Positions 61,701 through 64,000 of a stretch of DNA of 64,000 nt are shown one piece after another. Source of the stretch: Prauserella_A sp040645195 (GTDB lineage: Bacteria; Actinomycetota; Actinomycetes; Mycobacteriales; Pseudonocardiaceae); assembly GCF_040645195.1 (NCBI RefSeq), contig NZ_JBEYXW010000009.1, positions 110,637 to 174,636 of the forward strand, in the 5' to 3' direction. Within the stretch, counting starts at the first letter, position 1. The number at the start of each line of letters is the position of its first letter. The notes under the pieces are model-generated. The model saw nothing but the letters and a program-made list of their open reading frames with translations, had not been told where the DNA came from and searched no databases. The position numbers and the translations under genes were made by a program.

Positions 61701-64000
61701 ACCACGAGAACGGCAGCCACACCTGGCCGTCTCCCACCTCGAGGACACCGCCCGCCACCATCGCGTGCAGCGCGGCGTCGAACAACGCCGGGTGGAGGAC
61801 GAACCCGCCACCTGCCGGACCGTCGGCGGTCACCGGCAGCGTGGCCGACGCGTAGAGATCATCGCCGCGCCGCCACACTTCCCGCAGCCCGCGGAAGGCC
61901 GGACCGTAGTCGTAGCCCGCCGTGGCGAAGGCGTCGTGGAGACCGTCGAGGTCGAGTCGGGTCGCCCCGGCCGGTGGCCAGACGGCCAGCGAACGTACGT
62001 CGTCGGTGCGCTGCGGCGCGCTGGACGACAGGCTCCCGGTCGCGTGGCGGGTCCACCCGCCTCTCGTCCACCGGCCCTGGCCGTCACCATGGGGGCGCGA
62101 GTACATGGTCAGGCAGCTGCGCCCTGCCTCGTCCGCCGCGCCGACGACGATCCGCACCTGCATGCCGCCGTCACGGGGAAGAACCAGGGGAACCTCCAGG
62201 GAGAGCTCCTCGATCACCGCGCAGTCCGCGAACTCCCCCGCCCACAGCGCCAGGTCCAGGTAGACCGTCGCCGGTACGACGACCGCGCCCAGCACGACGT
62301 GATCGGCCAGCCAGCCGTGGGTCCGCTGGGACCACACCCCGGTGAAGACGATCTCTCCGGTGCCGGGATGCTCCACCACGGCGCTCACCAGCGGGTGTTC
62401 CGTGGCCGACAGCCCGGCGGAACCCAGGCCCCCACCACCCGGCCCGGCCTGGAAGTCCAGCCAGTACCGCTGCCGCTGGAACGCGTACGTCGGCAGGTCC
62501 ACGCGTTGGCGTGGGCCGAACAGGGCGCCCCAGTCCACCTCGACACCCCGGACGTGCAAGTGGGCCAGCGCGCCGACCACGGCGTCCACCGCCCCGCGGT
62601 CGCGCCGTGACGAGGACAGGACCAGCGCCTCGGGTACGCCATCGCCGGCCAGGGCTTCCTTGGTGATGCTCGCGAGCGTCGCGCCGGGCCCCACCTCGAG
62701 GAAGATGTTCGCACCGGCCGCCCGTGCGTGCCGCACCGCGTCGAAGAAGCGAACGGGGGCGCGGACGTGGTGCACCCAGTGCGCGACGGACGTCAGCTCC
62801 TCGAGCGTGGCCTCGCGGCCCAGCGAGGTCGAGACGAGGGGGATCGACAACCGGCCCGCAGGCAGTTCGTCGATCGATCCCGCGAAGTCGGCCAGGACCG
62901 GGTCCATGAGGGGCGAGTGGAACGCCTGATCGACGCCGAGCAGCTTCGCCGACGTGCCATCCGCGACGAACTTCTCCCGGAGGTCGAGGACCACGTCGCG
63001 GCGACCCGAGACCACCACCGAATCCGGCCCGTTGACCGCGGCGATGCCGACACCCTCGTACTGGCGGAGCAGCGCGCTGACCTCGTCCTCGTGTGCGCGC
63101 ACCGCCAGCATGGCGCCGCGTTCGCCGACCGCCTGCATGGCCTGTCCGCGTGCGGCCACGAGCCTGACCGCGCCGTCCAGATCGAGGGCTCCGGAGACGT
63201 GGGCCGCGGCGATCTCACCGACAGAGTGACCGATCAGGTGGCTCGGCTGCGGGCAGAACCGCTGCATGAGCCGGCACAGGCTGATCTGGATGGCGAACAA
63301 CGCCGGCTGCGTGATGTCGGTTCGCCCGACGGGCTGTTCCGCCGGCGCGAGGAGCAGGGGTTTGAGCGCATACGGGAGGTGCGCGTCGAAGCGTTCGCAG
63401 ATCTCGTCGAGGCTCTGGGCGAAGGCGGGGAAGACGTCGCACAACTGCCTGGCCACGCCGGCCCACGGCGCGCCCTGCCCGGGGAACAGGAAGACCACGC
63501 CACCGGGCTCTTCGGCGACGCCACGCACCACCGAGGCGGATTCCGCGCCGTCACTCACCGACGCCAAGCCGTCGAGCAACTCCTGCCGGTCACGCCCCAG
63601 CACCACCGCACGGTGCTCGAACCGCGACCGGCTCGACACCAGCGACCAGCCGACGTCGCCGACTTCCAGGTCTGGTTGACCGGCAGCGAACTCGCGGAGG
63701 TTCCGGGCCTGCGCCCGCAGCGCCGCCGCCGACCGCGCCGACACGACCCACGGCACCACCCCGTCGGCACCGCGATCGGTGGTAGCGGCCGCCTCCTCGT
63801 CGGGTGCCTGCTCGAGGATGAGGTGTGCGTTGGTGCCACTGACCCCGAACGACGACACCCCGGCTCTTCTCGGCCGATCCGGTGTGCCGGGCCATGGTCT
63901 GGCCGCGGTCAGCAACTCCACGGCCCCGGCCGACCAATCCACGTGGGTGGAGGGCCGGTCGATGTGCAACGTCCGGGGCAGCACCCCGTGGCGCATGGCC
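58759..64000 (-). CDS. Type I PKS, fully reducing module (KS partial, AT-DH-ER-KR-ACP)
   Basis: The gene continues past the right edge; about 1746 residues are visible. Only the end of the KS is inside. The AT has GHSVGE and QAFHSP (~63.2 and 62.9 kb), a malonyl-like signature. The DH has HVVLGAVVVP and HPALFDAALH, the ER NFRDVTIALG and HAAAGGVGLAA (~60.5 kb), the KR GGTGGVGSQVA, LAD in place of LDD, and NYAAANGFLDGL, and the ACP LGLDSLTSVEL. The extension unit should thus be fully reduced. The C-terminus (~ELADLDLDALVDLALNERGS) is a docking helix fitting the N-terminal coiled coil of the next protein. Confidence 0.95.
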   Translation of the reverse strand, partial: AMRHGVLPRTLHIDRPSTHVDWSAGAVELLTAARPWPGTPDRPRRAGVSSFGVSGTNAHLILEQAPDEEAAATTDRGADGVVPWVVSARSAAALRAQARNLREFAAGQPDLEVGDVGWSLVSSRSRFEHRAVVLGRDRQELLDGLASVSDGAESASVVRGVAEEPGGVVFLFPGQGAPWAGVARQLCDVFPAFAQSLDEICERFDAHLPYALKPLLLAPAEQPVGRTDITQPALFAIQISLCRLMQRFCPQPSHLIGHSVGEIAAAHVSGALDLDGAVRLVAARGQAMQAVGERGAMLAVRAHEDEVSALLRQYEGVGIAAVNGPDSVVVSGRRDVVLDLREKFVADGTSAKLLGVDQAFHSPLMDPVLADFAGSIDELPAGRLSIPLVSTSLGREATLEELTSVAHWVHHVRAPVRFFDAVRHARAAGANIFLEVGPGATLASITKEALAGDGVPEALVLSSSRRDRGAVDAVVGALAHLHVRGVEVDWGALFGPRQRVDLPTYAFQRQRYWLDFQAGPGGGGLGSAGLSATEHPLVSAVVEHPGTGEIVFTGVWSQRTHGWLADHVVLGAVVVPATVYLDLALWAGEFADCAVIEELSLEVPLVLPRDGGMQVRIVVGAADEAGRSCLTMYSRPHGDGQGRWTRGGWTRHATGSLSSSAPQRTDDVRSLAVWPPAGATRLDLDGLHDAFATAGYDYGPAFRGLREVWRRGDDLYASATLPVTADGPAGGGFVLHPALFDAALHAMVAGGVLEVGDGQVWLPFSWSGVTLTGACGPGLRVRISPAGDGVVAVTAADEQGREIAHVGALTLRPANALPHSVRGGQERSLFALEWRPVQPGERETHRGRWCVLGAKNGLAGRVAAAGDQSVVLIESLDDVPGECPRHIVLCLDDLYLADIELTAAVGDATTRVLACVQRFLAEEQLAGAALVVLTRLALDTGGGEKVESLPGASVWGLVRSARTEHPGRFRLVDIDDDEASLTRLPDALAVDEDQLAVRGGAYLVPRMTRAAPPSGQLPPPPAGAHRLGLRSQGTLENLAWTPCPEVEAPLSGGQVRIAVHAAGLNFRDVTIALGLVAGTALGAGLGGEGAGTVLEVAGDVKNLSPGDRVMGIFPGAFGRVAVADHRMILPIPGAWSYAEAASVPAAFLTAYYALHHVRHLARGQRILIHAAAGGVGLAAVALAKHAGAEIYATASPAKWQTLRDLGLDDDHLASSRDLDFAGKFLETSGGRGVDVVLNSLAHAFVDASLTLLPEGGSFIEMGKTDIRDPRRIAADHPGVDYRAFDLYEAGPDLINEMFRAVMALFAGGRVHLNPISVRHIRDVRHAFREMSRGRHTGKLVLEVGDGFGGGTVLVTGGTGGVGSQVARHLVAEHGVRSLVLASRRGMAADGAAELVSDLEKAGAAVKVTACDVADPAAVAAVLADMPGGYPLTAIVHAAGVLADGTVASLTTESVERVLRPKVGGAVNLHELTRDRTLSAFIQFSAFAGTLGTPGQANYAAANGFLDGLAAQRRASGRAGTSLCWGWWHQDGGMTGDLAQASRSRIRRLGIAPMAAPEALALFDAACAIGAPVLIPARLDVSALRNSTGGELPHLLRDLTGSGGPRRNGASKSRDGGLSARLAALPAEEAGAAVVDWVRDHVATVLGHPAGAVVEADLSFTHLGLDSLTSVELCGRLGSSTGLRLPSTVVFNYPTPRELGEHIFSLLRPAPGARDAGIPEAPRAHTDELADLDLDALVDLALNERGS

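Noticed and set aside
1..64000. CRISPR arrays, tRNA or rRNA genes, insertion sequences, prophage attachment sites
   Set aside because: I looked for regularly spaced repeats, cloverleaf-like blocks, transposase motifs and flanking direct repeats and found none convincing; the duplication at 35-36 kb has no transposase beside it.

Overview
The window is high-GC DNA with GTG/TTG starts, many 1-11 nt start/stop overlaps, F420/LLM-type oxidoreductases and mycofactocin-type SDRs. This points to an actinomycete, most likely of the Pseudonocardiales (Amycolatopsis/Saccharopolyspora-like); the genus is inference. It has two very different halves.

The left half (about 1-36 kb) is a catabolic island for an organic acid or xenobiotic whose identity I cannot fix. 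It holds an acyl-CoA ligase coupled to biotin carboxylase and BCCP (3.9-7.3 kb) and an alpha/beta hydrolase. A beta-oxidation operon follows (hydratase/dehydrogenase fusion, cyclase-family hydrolase, paired acyl-CoA dehydrogenases, 8.5-13.8 kb). Next is an operon of amidohydrolase, DUF59 protein, SDR and a complete sugar-type ABC importer (13.9-20.0 kb). The 20-27.4 kb region carries an SDR/NADP-reductase/decarboxylase/MoxR/VWA operon and a Baeyer-Villiger-type monooxygenase with an LLM oxidoreductase. The 28-35 kb region carries NTF2-like proteins, LLM, aminotransferase, enoyl-CoA hydratase and SDR genes. Nearly every transcription unit here has a similar ACCAA(n)TTGGT-type inverted repeat upstream, and a KstR2-like TetR regulator is encoded at 2970-3626. 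I read this as one TetR regulon.

The island is decaying. I find an MFS transporter remnant, a MoxR/VWA pair with several lesions, a frameshifted TetR, an LLM gene with an amber codon, an aminotransferase and an SDR truncated tail-to-tail, and a broken second copy of an SDR plus the first codons of its downstream reductase. About 1.4 kb without a convincing gene (36.0-37.5 kb) then separates the halves.

The right half (37.5-64 kb, continuing past the right edge) is a hybrid PKS-NRPS biosynthetic cluster. The plus strand carries a type II thioesterase, an SDR, an NRPS with a Thr-like A domain and a PCP, then an LmbU-family regulator. A convergent drrAB-type exporter with envelope/regulatory small genes follows. 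From 64 kb back to 46.2 kb runs one long minus-strand operon: a fully reducing PKS module, a non-reducing methylmalonyl-type PKS module, a C-A*-PCP NRPS whose A domain has lost its catalytic motifs, an ornithine/lysine-type N-hydroxylase, a thioesterase, a free A domain with a proline-like code, a free PCP and a B12-type radical SAM enzyme. The simplest model is that the free A domain supplies a modified cyclic or N-oxygenated amino acid in trans to the NRPS whose own A domain is dead.
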